Source: Winslowiella arboricola (lineage in GTDB: Bacteria; Pseudomonadota; Gammaproteobacteria; Enterobacterales; Enterobacteriaceae). From it: a DNA stretch of 64,000 nt. The stretch lies in the NCBI RefSeq assembly GCF_025527015.1, contig NZ_JAODIM010000043.1, positions 558,001 to 622,000 of the forward strand, in the 5' to 3' direction. Below are positions 36,339 to 46,040 of this stretch, in pieces. Position numbers and translations under genes: made by a program. The notes below the pieces were generated by a model that did not search any database, had not been told where the DNA came from, and was given only the letters and a program-made list of their open reading frames with translations. The stretch's first letter is position 1, and each line of letters begins with the position of its first letter.

Positions 36339-37844
36339 ATGGAACAGGTTAACGCGCTTAGCGTGTGGTTTGTGATTGGCACGCAGCATCTCTATGGCGC
36401 CGAAACGTTGCGTCAGGTTGAGCAGCACGCGCAGCAGGTGGTTGACGGAATGAATCGCGAGGCCAGTCTGCCGTTTAAACTGCAGCTGAAACCGCTGGTA
36501 AAAAGCCCGGATGAAGCGCTGGCACTCTGTCGTGACGCCAATTTTGATAACAGCTGCCTTGGGATTATCACCTGGCTGCACACTTTCTCGCCGGCAAAAA
36601 TGTGGATTGGCGGCCTGTCGATCCTGAATAAACCGCTGATGCAGTTCCATACCCAGTTTAACGCGGCGATCCCGTGGGACAGCATGGATATGGACTTTAT
36701 GAACCTCAACCAGACCGCGCACGGCGGTCGCGAGTTCGGTTTTATCGGCGCGCGCATGCATCTGCAACACAGCGTGATCACCGGCCACTGGCAGGATCCG
36801 GTCAGCCACCAGCGTATTGGCAAATGGATGCGCGCTGCGGCGGCCAAACGGGCCAGTCAGCAGCTGAAAGTGGCGCGTTTTGGCGACAATATGCGTGAAG
36901 TGGCGGTAACCGAGGGCGATAAAGTGGGCGCCCAGATCCAGTTTGGTTATGCCGTTAATGGCTGGGGCGTTGGCGACCTGGTGGAAGTGATTAACCAGGT
37001 TTCCGATGGCGATGTCAGCTCGCTGATCGATGAGTATGAAAGCCAGTATGAATTTACCGCCGTGGCTGCGGTTAACGGCGAGAAGCGTCAGAACGTACTG
37101 GATGCGGCGCGCATTGAACTGGGCATCAAACGCTTCCTTGAAGCTGAAGGCTGCCAGGCCTTTACCACTAACTTCCAGACCCTGCATGGGATGACGCAGT
37201 TGCCAGGCCTCGCGGTGCAGCGCCTGATGGCGCAGGGTTATGGCTTTGCCGGTGAAGGCGACTGGAAAACCGCCGCGCTGCTGCATATTTTCAAAGTAAT
37301 GGCGCAGGGTTTGCCGGGAGGCACCTCCTTTATGGAGGATTATACCTATCACTTCGCGCCAGATAACGATCTGGTGCTGGGCTCCCATATGCTGGAAGTC
37401 TGCCCGTCAATTGCGCGTGAGGAAAAACCGCTGATCGATGTGCAGTATCTGGGGATTGGCGGCAAAGCCGATCCGGCGCGTCTGATCTTCTCGGCACCTG
37501 CCGGACAGGCGGTTAATGCCAGCGTCGTGGATATGGGCGACCGTTTCCGCCTGCTGGTAAATGTGGTCGATGCGATTGAGCAGCCAAAACCCCTGCCGAA
37601 ACTGCCGGTGGCGCGTGCCATCTGGCGCGCTCAGCCGACACTGGCAACGGCGGCGGAAGCCTGGATCCTTGGCGGCGGCGCGCATCACACGGTATTCAGC
37701 CAGGCGCTGGATGTGGAGGATATGCGTCTGTACGCAGAAATGCACGGCATTGAAGTGCTGGTGATTGATAACGACACTACCCTGCCCGCCTTTAAGGATG
37801 CGCTGCGCTGGAATGAAGCGTATTACCGGTTGAATATGCGTTAA
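36339..37844 (+). CDS. araA: L-arabinose isomerase
   Basis: Manganese enzyme isomerising L-arabinose to L-ribulose, 501 residues (E. coli 500). Start [55 protein letters not shown] is a family signature; metal ligands are in ACQAF-type [20 protein letters not shown] (near 290), [15 protein letters not shown] (Glu about 306) and [27 protein letters not shown] (Glu and His). The third step enzyme AraD (epimerase) is not encoded next to it, unlike E. coli araBAD. AAGGAGTGGTTTT precedes the ATG. Confidence 0.96.
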   Translation: MEQVNALSVWFVIGTQHLYGAETLRQVEQHAQQVVDGMNREASLPFKLQLKPLVKSPDEALALCRDANFDNSCLGIITWLHTFSPAKMWIGGLSILNKPLMQFHTQFNAAIPWDSMDMDFMNLNQTAHGGREFGFIGARMHLQHSVITGHWQDPVSHQRIGKWMRAAAAKRASQQLKVARFGDNMREVAVTEGDKVGAQIQFGYAVNGWGVGDLVEVINQVSDGDVSSLIDEYESQYEFTAVAAVNGEKRQNVLDAARIELGIKRFLEAEGCQAFTTNFQTLHGMTQLPGLAVQRLMAQGYGFAGEGDWKTAALLHIFKVMAQGLPGGTSFMEDYTYHFAPDNDLVLGSHMLEVCPSIAREEKPLIDVQYLGIGGKADPARLIFSAPAGQAVNASVVDMGDRFRLLVNVVDAIEQPKPLPKLPVARAIWRAQPTLATAAEAWILGGGAHHTVFSQALDVEDMRLYAEMHGIEVLVIDNDTTLPAFKDALRWNEAYYRLNMR

Positions 37845-37890
37845 CTGATAAGCGGGAGTCATTAATGGCTCTCTTAAGTCGTGTTATATC

Positions 37891-37918
37891 AAGGCGGATT
37901 AAACCCCGCCTTTTTTTT
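37891..37918 (+). terminator. Terminator of araBA
   Basis: AAGGCGG (37891-37897), loop ATTAAACC, CCGCCTT (37906-37912) inside a run of eight T. Strong. A weaker imperfect hairpin (about 37854-37873) precedes it. Confidence 0.9.
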
Positions 37919-38312
37919 CATTACTGCCGGGAAATTCGCTGCCATCCGTCACGTAATATACCCCTGGCACTGCGTTTAAATCACTTCACGCTTTACACAA
38001 AAAAATAGCAGTCATATTATTCCCTGAGAGTCGATAAGAATATTCTTCGCGCAACAGTTATAAGCAGGATACTTATTTCCAATACTCTCTGTTTTCAACA
38101 CCCCAGCACAAGCCCTCACCAGATTAATACGAATTTATTTATAAATAATCTGATTAAACGCTGATGAACCCCTCAGTATTTCGTGAACTATTAAAATATA
38201 TGTAAAGCATATTTATCTGCTCAGGCATTAATCGTTTATTAGCTGCGGAAAACTATCTAACCCTTGCGGGCTAAATAATCGATGTTAATTATTTTTTTGA
38301 CTTGAGCAGAAT
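37919..38312. other. AT-rich leader before the first invasin gene
   Basis: 394 bp without a gene, very AT-rich. Its last 100 bp resemble the stretch before the second invasin gene (shared CGTTTATTA and a TTAAT.ATTTTTTT segment), so the duplication included upstream DNA. No promoter could be fixed with confidence. Confidence 0.5.
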
Positions 38313-41300
38313 ATGATGACTAAGCACACTCTTGCAGATATTACAAAAAACCCTGAACGGGGCTGGGGTAGGCTGGTGGCGATATCCCAGATAGCATTAC
38401 AGATTTCCGTTGCTATCAGCCCTTTTTATCTGCCCGCCGCGCAGGCCGCCACCCCCCCACCTGATATTAAATGGTACCAGAGCAGTAATCTGACCCCGGA
38501 AGAGCAAGCGCAATATCGCCTGCAGAGCGAACGAATGGCAACCGCGGCGAACCTGATAGCACAGGACAAACCAGGACAGGCCGCTGCCGGGATGGCGCGT
38601 TCCGTTGCCGCCGGAGAGCTGGGCAATGCCGCTTCCGGCTGGCTGAACCAGTTTGGCAACGCGCGCGTACAACTGAATTTTGATGAAAAATTTGGCCTTA
38701 ACGGCAGTCAGGCCGATGTGCTGGTGCCGCTGTACGAAAATGACGCCAGCCTGCTGTTTAGCCAGCTCGGGGTGCGGCGGACGGATAAACGCACCACCGG
38801 CAACCTCGGTGCTGGCTTCCGTACCTTCACCTCCGACTGGATGCTCGGCGCTAACAGCTTCTGGGACAATGATTTTACCGGCCATAACCGCCGTCTCGGC
38901 GTTGGGATTGAAGCCTGGCGCGACTACCTCAGATTTTCCGGCAACAACTACTGGCGCCTGAGCGACTGGCATCAGTCACGTGATTTTGCCGACTACGATG
39001 AGCGCCCGGCGAATGGTTACGACCTGCGCATGGAAGGCTGGCTGCCTGCGTATCCGCAACTCGGCGCCAGATTAATGTATGAACACTACCGCGGTGATGA
39101 AGTTGCCCTGCTCGGCAAAAATAATCGCCAGAAAAATCCATGGGCCTTCAGCAGCGGCGTCAGCTATACGCCCTTCCCGCTGCTCACCGTTAACGCTGAA
39201 CATCGTGCCGGTAAGCATGGTCTGCAGGATTCTCAGCTCAACCTGGCGCTCAGCTATCGCATGGGTGAGGCCTGGCATAAACAGCTTGATCCTTCCGCCG
39301 TTGGCGCCACGCGTCTGCTAAGCGGCAGCCGCCACGATCTGGTTGAGCGTAATAACCATATCGTGCTGGATTACCGTAAACACCAGCAGCTGACACTTAG
39401 CCTGCCGGAAAAAGCCAGCGGAAAAAGCCGCAGCCTGCTGCCGGTCAGCTTTGTGGTGAAAAATACCCACCCGATACAGCGTATCGACTGGCACTCTCCG
39501 GCGCTGACTGCCGCGGGCGGCATTATTACACCTGCCAGCGAAGGTCGTCTGACGATCACTCTGCCCGCCTGGCAGGTAGCTGGCAGTAATAACTATACCC
39601 TGACCGGCACTGTCTATGATGTGGCAGGCAACAGCCACAGCGCCACCATGTCGATTCTGGTGGAAATCGCCGACATCAGCGCGGACACCAGCAGCGTTAT
39701 CGCCACACCGCCAGCAATCCCGGCCAACGGCGCCAGCACCTCGCTAATCACCGTTACACTGCTGGATAAGGATGCAAAACCGGTAACGGATATGGCGTCC
39801 GCGCTGAAAATGGCGTTAAAACAGACCCAGGCGCAGCAACAGCGTGCGCTGAAGGAACAGCAGGATGCAACTCTTACGGAGGTGAAGGAAACGTCCGCCG
39901 GTGTTTATGAAGCGATATTCACCTCGGGCACCCGCTACGGCAGCGTCGTGGTCACGCCATCAATTAACGGCGTAAACTTAAAAGCGATGACCATTGAGCT
40001 GATCAGCGACAATGCTTCACTGAAAAATGGTGATCTGACGGTCGACAGGGATCATCTCCCGGCCAATGGCACTGATAAAGCCACCTTTACCGCTCTGGTA
40101 ACCAATGACAGCCATAATCCGCTACCGGGGATCGCCGTCAGCTGGAGCAGCAGCGCCGGGTCACTTAGCAGCGCCAGCAGCATCAGCGGCGCCGACGGCA
40201 AAGCTACCATCACGCTTAGCCACACGGTGGCTGGAGAAGCTGAGGTCACCGCCACGCTAAATGGCGCAGGTATCAGTAAGGCAGTGACCTTTATCGCCGA
40301 TAGCGCCCAGGCCGGCATCGACAGTCGCGATCTGACCAGAGATAAACCGACCGCGATCGCCAATGGCCGCGAGCAGATCACCTATAGCGCCATCGTCAAG
40401 GATGGCAGTGGAAACCTCGTACCCAATATTGCCGTCGAATGGGCCACCAACCGCGGCGTTCTGACTGGCAGCAACAGCACTACCGATTCGGACGGTAAAG
40501 CGACGATTATCCTCAGCTCAACCTCAGCAGGGGAAGCGCAGGTGACGGCCAGAGTCGGTACTCAGGCGGCGATCAATGCGCCGCTGGCGAACTTTACCGC
40601 CGATAGCGGCAGCGGACAGTTCGACGGTGCGGTTGCGGTGGATAAGAGCCAGATTGCGGCCAACGGCAGTGATAAAGCGACCTTCTCCGCAACCGTTAAG
40701 GATGCCGGAGGAAACCTGGTGCCGGATATCAGTGTCAGCTGGCAAACCAGCCATGGCGACCTGAGCGATACTATCAGCCACACCAATAATGATGGTGTCG
40801 CTACCGTCACCCTGAGCAGCACAGTGCTGGGCAATGCACAGGTGACGGCAGTGGTAAATGGCAACAGTGCCAATGCACAACCGGTGAGTTTTACCGTTGA
40901 TATAAAAACGGCGCGCGTCGTCAGCATGCAGTCCAACAAGTCAAAACTTACCGGTACCGGTGTGGAACGGGCTGAATTAACTGCAAGAGTTGAAGACAAT
41001 CAGGGTCATCTGATACCCAATGCGACAGTAAACTGGAGCAGCAATCTGGGCAGCGTCAATGCAACCTCACAAACGGATAGCAACGGCCAGACAACGATTT
41101 ACCTGATAGCGCCGGTTCTGGTTGCGGCAGAGAATGCGATGTCCACCATAACCACCACCGTTGACGGATCAGATCATCAGCCTGTCGACAATCAGCTGGT
41201 GGAGATGACCGCGGTAATGCAGGCTTCAGGTAAATATTACTGGACGCTCAGTACCCGGTACTCCACTGATATTGAAAGTACTGCTCTCTATGCCTGCCAG

Positions 41301-41552
41301 AGTCGCGGCAGTGCTGACAGGTTGCTAGAACCCGGTGATTTGAGCAACTTTGGCACCGCTGCCGGTCAGATAGACTTTAGCAGTATGCGGGTGCAGGGAG
41401 AGTTTAAATCCGGCTATTATCCGCTGGTCGGCAGTTGGGGCTCTACCGGCGCCTGGCTCAGTTCGCAGGACGGGGCAGGCCTGATTGGCACCATGGTCGA
41501 GGGTGAACTTGACAGCGGTTCATGGAAGTATGTTTGTGTTAAAAATATCTAG
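38313..41552 (+). CDS. Invasin/intimin-type inverse autotransporter A, four Big-1 repeats
   Basis: Outer-membrane adhesin of 1079 residues. A signal-type N-terminus (ISQIALQISVAISPFYLPAAQA) is followed by the IAT beta-barrel at about 100-365 (GWLNQFGNARVQLNFDEKF; DNDFTGHNRRLGVGIEAWRDYL; ERPANGYDLRMEGWLPAYPQLGA). A linker and one Ig-like domain (about 380-570) follow. Then come four bacterial Ig-like (Big-1) repeats of about 95 residues, each with ANG-D/R-KATF..V.D..GN..P...V.W (about 573-965). The last 100 residues form a cap with two Cys (LYACQSRG and KYVCVKNI) that could make a disulfide, as in invasin. The passenger is exported through the barrel in the order N-barrel, C-outside. Adjacent ATGs at 38313 and 38316; the ribosome site is weak. 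The paralogue lies at 42351. Confidence 0.9.
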   Translation: MMTKHTLADITKNPERGWGRLVAISQIALQISVAISPFYLPAAQAATPPPDIKWYQSSNLTPEEQAQYRLQSERMATAANLIAQDKPGQAAAGMARSVAAGELGNAASGWLNQFGNARVQLNFDEKFGLNGSQADVLVPLYENDASLLFSQLGVRRTDKRTTGNLGAGFRTFTSDWMLGANSFWDNDFTGHNRRLGVGIEAWRDYLRFSGNNYWRLSDWHQSRDFADYDERPANGYDLRMEGWLPAYPQLGARLMYEHYRGDEVALLGKNNRQKNPWAFSSGVSYTPFPLLTVNAEHRAGKHGLQDSQLNLALSYRMGEAWHKQLDPSAVGATRLLSGSRHDLVERNNHIVLDYRKHQQLTLSLPEKASGKSRSLLPVSFVVKNTHPIQRIDWHSPALTAAGGIITPASEGRLTITLPAWQVAGSNNYTLTGTVYDVAGNSHSATMSILVEIADISADTSSVIATPPAIPANGASTSLITVTLLDKDAKPVTDMASALKMALKQTQAQQQRALKEQQDATLTEVKETSAGVYEAIFTSGTRYGSVVVTPSINGVNLKAMTIELISDNASLKNGDLTVDRDHLPANGTDKATFTALVTNDSHNPLPGIAVSWSSSAGSLSSASSISGADGKATITLSHTVAGEAEVTATLNGAGISKAVTFIADSAQAGIDSRDLTRDKPTAIANGREQITYSAIVKDGSGNLVPNIAVEWATNRGVLTGSNSTTDSDGKATIILSSTSAGEAQVTARVGTQAAINAPLANFTADSGSGQFDGAVAVDKSQIAANGSDKATFSATVKDAGGNLVPDISVSWQTSHGDLSDTISHTNNDGVATVTLSSTVLGNAQVTAVVNGNSANAQPVSFTVDIKTARVVSMQSNKSKLTGTGVERAELTARVEDNQGHLIPNATVNWSSNLGSVNATSQTDSNGQTTIYLIAPVLVAAENAMSTITTTVDGSDHQPVDNQLVEMTAVMQASGKYYWTLSTRYSTDIESTALYACQSRGSADRLLEPGDLSNFGTAAGQIDFSSMRVQGEFKSGYYPLVGSWGSTGAWLSSQDGAGLIGTMVEGELDSGSWKYVCVKNI

Positions 41553-41562
41553 TTAAACGCCG

Positions 41563-41590
41563 AAGGCTCCGCAAGGAGCCTTTTCTCTTT
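41563..41590 (+). terminator. Terminator of invasin A
   Basis: AAGGCTCC (41563-41570), loop GCAA, GGAGCCTT (41575-41582), then TTCTCTTTT. Almost the same hairpin follows invasin B. Confidence 0.88.
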
Positions 41591-41889
41591 TCGTGATCGT
41601 TACGCCAGCAACCGCATCCGTCCTTACGCCCCTTCCCGCTAACATATAACCCGCCGCGGCATATAGCGAGAACGCGCTCCCGTCCAGCACCAGCATGCCC
41701 AGTTCCCCCGTCGCAGAGATTTTCCACACCATCAATGACTGCGTGGAACAGAACGAATGCCATAGCGGTATATGATTTCCCACCGCCAGTTCACTGTAAA
41801 CGCGCAGAAAAAATGCGGCGAAAATCATAATAAATACCGGAATTTTATGCGCTCCGGTTAGCCAGCCTGTTATTTTTCGCCATGATAAG
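41591..41889 (-). pseudogene. Remnant of a YjfF-like ABC permease gene
   Basis: On the minus strand, pieces in shifting frames match the intact permease at 45054-46040. One is AAFFLRVYSEL...IPLWHSFCSTQSLMVWKI against GMFFLRGCSYL...IPIDHPLYSTLSSMAWKI; another is FSLYAAAGYMLAGRGVRTDAVAGV against FSLYTSAGYALAGMGVELDAIASV. The DNA also matches at the upstream flank (GGTTAGCCAGCCTGTT against GATCAGCCAGCCCATC). The 5' third and 3' end are lost and an internal block of roughly 60 codons is deleted. It lies directly after the invasin A terminator, exactly as the intact gene lies after invasin B, so it is left over from a joint duplication. Confidence 0.8.
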
Positions 41890-42350
41890 GTTTATTACCG
41901 TGTTAAATTGCATCAATCACCTCAGGAAGCGACGAGCTGCCTTTTTTTATACCTGACAGCACTTACTATAAAAAACGGCCTTAAAGGCTCGAGAGAAATG
42001 ACGCATTTTAATTTTCAATCTGATGTCGATAAGAATTTTCTCTCAACTCAGATGAAAAAAGGAAATTACTATTACTCACTTTCCCTGACATCACCTGGAT
42101 TAACTCTCACTAAGCAATACTCCGCTTATAAATCATCCCTGAAAATTCCCTGATAAAAACCTGACAAGCATCTAAGTCATTTAAATATAAGTAAATCTCA
42201 TTTTAACCCTGCCTGTTAAGTCGTTTATTAAGCCTGCCCGCCAACAGACATTCGGGTGGTTAATCATTTTTTTACTGAAGAGAAACTCTCCCCAGGCAGT
42301 GGTCAGTTATTTCTTCGCGTATAAATGCACGATGAAAGCAGAGCGTTTTA
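41890..42350. other. Non-coding leader before the second invasin gene
   Basis: 461 bp, AT-rich. An 81-codon frame (41908-42153) has no recognisable protein features or ribosome site and is not called. The final 150 bp resemble the region before invasin A. Confidence 0.5.
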
Positions 42351-44999
42351 ATGAGACAGAAAAGTTTTTCCAATATTGCTAAAAACCCAGGAACCGGAGC
42401 TGGAAAGCTCCTTGTTATTTCACAAATCGCCGCGCAGATTGCTCTGGCTATCTCCCCCTTCTATATTCACAGCGCAGCCGCCAAAGAAGAGCCGTTTAAG
42501 TGGTACCAGAGTGGCAATCTGACGCCAGAAGAACAGGCGCTATACAAGAAACAGAGCGACCGGCTGGTTACGGCAGGCACATTGCTGACGCAGGATAACT
42601 CCTCCGCTGCCGCCGCCGGAATGGCGCGTTCTGTCGCCACCGGCGAAATGAACAGTGCGCTATCAGGCTGGCTCAATCAGTTTGGTACCGCGCGGGTTCA
42701 GCTGAATGTCGACGAGAAATTTTCCCTGCAGGGAAGTCAGGCCGATGTGCTGCTGCCGCTGTATGACAATAACGACACGCTGTTATTTACCCAGCTAGGT
42801 CTGCGGAATGCCGATCAACGCACGACCGGCAATATCGGCGCCGGTGTACGTACCATGACCGGTGACTGGATGCTCGGCGTTAACACTTTCTATGACAATG
42901 ATTTTACCGGCCATAACCGCCGCCTTGGCGTTGGCGTCGAAGCCTGGCGCGACTATCTGAAATTATCCGGCAACAGCTACTGGCGTCTGAATAACTGGCA
43001 TCAGTCACGTGATTTTGCTGACTATGATGAGCGCCCGGCGAATGGTTATGATGTGCGCGTCGAAGGCTGGCTGCCAGCTTATCCGCAACTTGGCGCCAAA
43101 GTGATGTATGAACAGTACCAGGGTAATGAAGTTGCCCTTTTTGGCAAAGACAATCGCCAGAAAAATCCATGGGCATTCACCGGCGGCGTCAGCTATACGC
43201 CCGTTCCGTTGATCACAGTTGGCGCGGAACATCGCTCCGGCAAGAGTGGCAAGCAGGATTCACAGCTTAATCTCGCCCTGAACTACCGCTTGGGTGAATC
43301 GTGGCAGTCGCAGATTGACCCGTCGCGTGTTGATGCCGCGCGTCTGTTAAGCGGCAGCCGTCTGGATCTGGTGGAACGTAATAACACCATCGTGCTCGAC
43401 TATCGCAAACAGGAGTACCTGACACTGGGGCTGCCGGAAAGCGCTACCGGCAAAAGTCGCAGCATGTTGCCGTTAAGCTATGTGGTAAAAAATAGTTATG
43501 CGATACAGGCCATCAAGTGGGATTCACCCGCACTGATTGCAGCCGGCGGTGTGATTACGCCAGCCGGTGAAGGCCGACTGAATATCACCCTGCCCGCCTG
43601 GCAGATCGCGGGAGCTAACAACTATACCCTGAGCGGCACGATTACCGATGTGAAAGGCAATACCCATACCGCCACCAGCCAGATTGTGGTGGATATCGCT
43701 GAGGTCAGCATTGATGGCAGCACCACAACCGCGACACCACCCAGCATTGTTGCTGACGGCACCAGCACTTCAGTAGTGCAGGTGACCATGGTTGACGGCA
43801 ATGGTCAGCCGATTACCGATATGGCGGCGGCAATGAAACTGGCGCTGGTGGAAACCCAGCATAAAAATCAGCCGAAAGCGCAGCGGGCAATGAAACTGCA
43901 GCATGCGGCGCTCAGTGAGGTCAAAGAGAACGGTCCGGGAGTGTATGAAGCCACCTTGACCTCAGGTACCCGCCTTGCCAGTCTGGTGGTCACACCTTCA
44001 TTTAACGGCACCAGCTTAAAAGCAGTTACCGTGCAGCAGACCGCTGATCTCAGCACTGCACACTTTAAAGGCGACACGATCGTTGCTATCACTGATGGCA
44101 GCGTCGCCGATGGCGTGGTGACAAACCAGGTTGATGCCGTTGTCACTGATGCCAACGACAACCCAATCGCCGGTATTACGGTGGACTTTACGCTCAGCGG
44201 TAGTGCAACACCGGTAAATAATACACTGTCGGTAGTGACTGATGACGAGGGCAAGGCCAGTATCAGCTATACCAATACTGTCGCGGAGGCAGTGACCGTT
44301 AATGCCACGCTGACCAGTAATGGTGGTATCAATGCGAAGGTCGACACCCGCTTTATTGCTGATATTGCCACCGCACAAGTGGTCGAATTAACCAGCGATA
44401 AAACCGTAATAACTGGTAGCGGAGGGGAAGAAGCGCAGCTGGTTGCCACGGTGAAAGACGCTAAAGGCAATCTGGTGCCGGATGCAACAGTAAACTGGCA
44501 GTCCACCACCGGTAGCTATAACTCAAGCTCAACCACCGATAGTGACGGTAAAACGCAGATTACCCTGAGTGCAGTAAGAGCGGCAACGACTAACGGTAAG
44601 GCGACGGTCTCGGCTAAGGCGACAATCGGTACGCCAGCAACGAAGGATATTGACATTCGTGCGGTACTGCAGACCAACGGTAAATATTACTGGACCCTGA
44701 TCAAGGATCACCGGATTAGCCCCACCGCGGCAGCTCCTGTTGCCCTGGCTAACTGCCAGAACTACGGTGGTGGACGCTTGTTACACAGCTCTGATGTCAA
44801 TGATTTTGGCCCCGGCAAAGCCGATTTCAACACCCAGATAGTAGACCAGGAGTTCCAGGACTGGGGTTATAAGATGTCCGATCAGTGGACTACCGGCACC
44901 GGTAAAGCGGCTGACCTCAATTCCCTGGGTTCAGCCCATGGCGAAATTTATGATGTAAACACGAATTTTGAAGGTTATGTTTGCGTCAAGTCGGTCTGA
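42351..44999 (+). CDS. Invasin/intimin-type inverse autotransporter B, two Big-1 repeats
   Basis: Outer-membrane adhesin of 882 residues, paralogous to the one at 38313. Signal-type segment ISQIAAQIALAISPFYIHSAAA, barrel about 95-360 (GWLNQFGTARVQLNVDEKF; YDNDFTGHNRRLGVGVEAWRDYL; RPANGYDVRVEGWLPAYPQLGAK), linker and first Ig-like domain to about 565. It has two Big-1-type repeats (about 568-770) against four in the paralogue, and a C-terminal cap with the same Cys pair (ALANCQNYGGG and GYVCVKSV). The first 560 residues stay close between the two while the repeats and cap diverge, the usual pattern for adhesins under selection at the tip. Weak ribosome site; terminator follows. Confidence 0.9.
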   Translation: MRQKSFSNIAKNPGTGAGKLLVISQIAAQIALAISPFYIHSAAAKEEPFKWYQSGNLTPEEQALYKKQSDRLVTAGTLLTQDNSSAAAAGMARSVATGEMNSALSGWLNQFGTARVQLNVDEKFSLQGSQADVLLPLYDNNDTLLFTQLGLRNADQRTTGNIGAGVRTMTGDWMLGVNTFYDNDFTGHNRRLGVGVEAWRDYLKLSGNSYWRLNNWHQSRDFADYDERPANGYDVRVEGWLPAYPQLGAKVMYEQYQGNEVALFGKDNRQKNPWAFTGGVSYTPVPLITVGAEHRSGKSGKQDSQLNLALNYRLGESWQSQIDPSRVDAARLLSGSRLDLVERNNTIVLDYRKQEYLTLGLPESATGKSRSMLPLSYVVKNSYAIQAIKWDSPALIAAGGVITPAGEGRLNITLPAWQIAGANNYTLSGTITDVKGNTHTATSQIVVDIAEVSIDGSTTTATPPSIVADGTSTSVVQVTMVDGNGQPITDMAAAMKLALVETQHKNQPKAQRAMKLQHAALSEVKENGPGVYEATLTSGTRLASLVVTPSFNGTSLKAVTVQQTADLSTAHFKGDTIVAITDGSVADGVVTNQVDAVVTDANDNPIAGITVDFTLSGSATPVNNTLSVVTDDEGKASISYTNTVAEAVTVNATLTSNGGINAKVDTRFIADIATAQVVELTSDKTVITGSGGEEAQLVATVKDAKGNLVPDATVNWQSTTGSYNSSSTTDSDGKTQITLSAVRAATTNGKATVSAKATIGTPATKDIDIRAVLQTNGKYYWTLIKDHRISPTAAAPVALANCQNYGGGRLLHSSDVNDFGPGKADFNTQIVDQEFQDWGYKMSDQWTTGTGKAADLNSLGSAHGEIYDVNTNFEGYVCVKSV

Positions 45000-45024
45000 T
45001 AATTTCAGCTAGCCATTAGTACTG

Positions 45025-45051
45025 AAAAGGCTCCGTCAGGAGCCTTTTTTT
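45025..45051 (+). terminator. Terminator of invasin B
   Basis: AAAAGGCTCC (45025-45034), loop GTCA, GGAGCCTTTT (45039-45048) in a run of seven T. It lies just 3 bp from the stop of the convergent permease gene and can act in both directions. Confidence 0.9.
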
Positions 45052-45053
45052 GC

Positions 45054-46040
45054 TTATAAGTGCAGCCTTTTCACCGGCGCATTCTGCTGCCGATCCCAGA
45101 TCACCGTTAACAGCCGTTGCAGCGCAATAAAGCCAAACAGCAGAATGCCGATGGCGATTTTGGTCCACCAGGAGCTGAGTGTGCCATCAAAGTTAATCCA
45201 GGTCTGGATCAGTCCCTGAATCAATACGCCAAATAGCGTACCCAGCACCGTACCTACACCGCCGGATAACAAAGTTCCGCCAATCACCACCGAAGCAATC
45301 GCATCCAGCTCAACGCCCATGCCCGCCAGCGCATAACCCGCCGAGGTATACAGTGAGAAAACAATGCCGGCCAGCGTCGCCAGCCCGGATGACAGCATAT
45401 AGATCTTCACCGTAGTGGCGCGGGTCGAAATCCCCATCAGCTGCGCCGAAGTGGCATTGCCGCCAATTGCATACACCTGATTACCAAAGCGCGTGCGGTG
45501 CGCCAGCAAAATTCCAGCCACCACCACCAGCAGCATTATCAGCGCCAGCAGACTCAGCCGCCCACCACCGGGGATTTTCCATGCCATTGATGACAGCGTG
45601 GAATAGAGCGGGTGATCGATCGGAATCGAACTCTCCGCCACCAGATAGCTGCAACCGCGCAAAAAGAACATCCCCGCCAGCGTAATAATAAACGCCGGGA
45701 TCTTTAGCGCATCGATCAGCCAGCCCATCATGGCGCCAAACGCCGAACCGGCCAGCAGAATAAGGGTAAACGCCAGCCACGGAGAGAGATGCAGATCGCC
45801 AATCACCCGTGCGAGGAATACGCCAGTAAAGGCGATCACTGCCCCCACCGACAGATCAATCCCGCCGGAAAGGATCACAAAGGTCATTCCCACCGCGATA
45901 ATACCGAGAAAAGCGTTATCGGTCAGAATATTACAGATTACCCGGGTGGAAGCAAAACCGGGAAACTGGCTAAGGCAGAACAGATAACCGGCGACAAATA
46001 CCAGCAGTGTAATCATTAATGGCAAATGACGTTTAATCAC
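45054..46040 (-). CDS. yjfF: Galactofuranose-type ABC importer permease 2
   Basis: Inner-membrane permease of 328 residues, last gene of ytfQRT-yjfF. Multiple helices; AVGMTFVILSGGIDLSVGAVIAFTGVFLARV is the family core, with WLIDALKIPAFIITLAGMFFLRG and YAIGGNATSAQLMGISTRATTVKIY (ATPase coupling). It works with YtfT as a heterodimer. The start overlaps the end of ytfT by 8 bases, so translation is coupled. A broken copy of this gene sits at 41591-41889. Confidence 0.92.
   Translation of the reverse strand: MIKRHLPLMITLLVFVAGYLFCLSQFPGFASTRVICNILTDNAFLGIIAVGMTFVILSGGIDLSVGAVIAFTGVFLARVIGDLHLSPWLAFTLILLAGSAFGAMMGWLIDALKIPAFIITLAGMFFLRGCSYLVAESSIPIDHPLYSTLSSMAWKIPGGGRLSLLALIMLLVVVAGILLAHRTRFGNQVYAIGGNATSAQLMGISTRATTVKIYMLSSGLATLAGIVFSLYTSAGYALAGMGVELDAIASVVIGGTLLSGGVGTVLGTLFGVLIQGLIQTWINFDGTLSSWWTKIAIGILLFGFIALQRLLTVIWDRQQNAPVKRLHL

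Noticed and set aside
36264-37388. 374-codon minus frame opposite araA
   Set aside because: Antisense shadow of araA; no start signal or family motif.
41908-42153. 81-codon + frame between the invasins
   Set aside because: No ribosome site, no recognisable domain, and AT-driven composition; the stretch looks like leader DNA.
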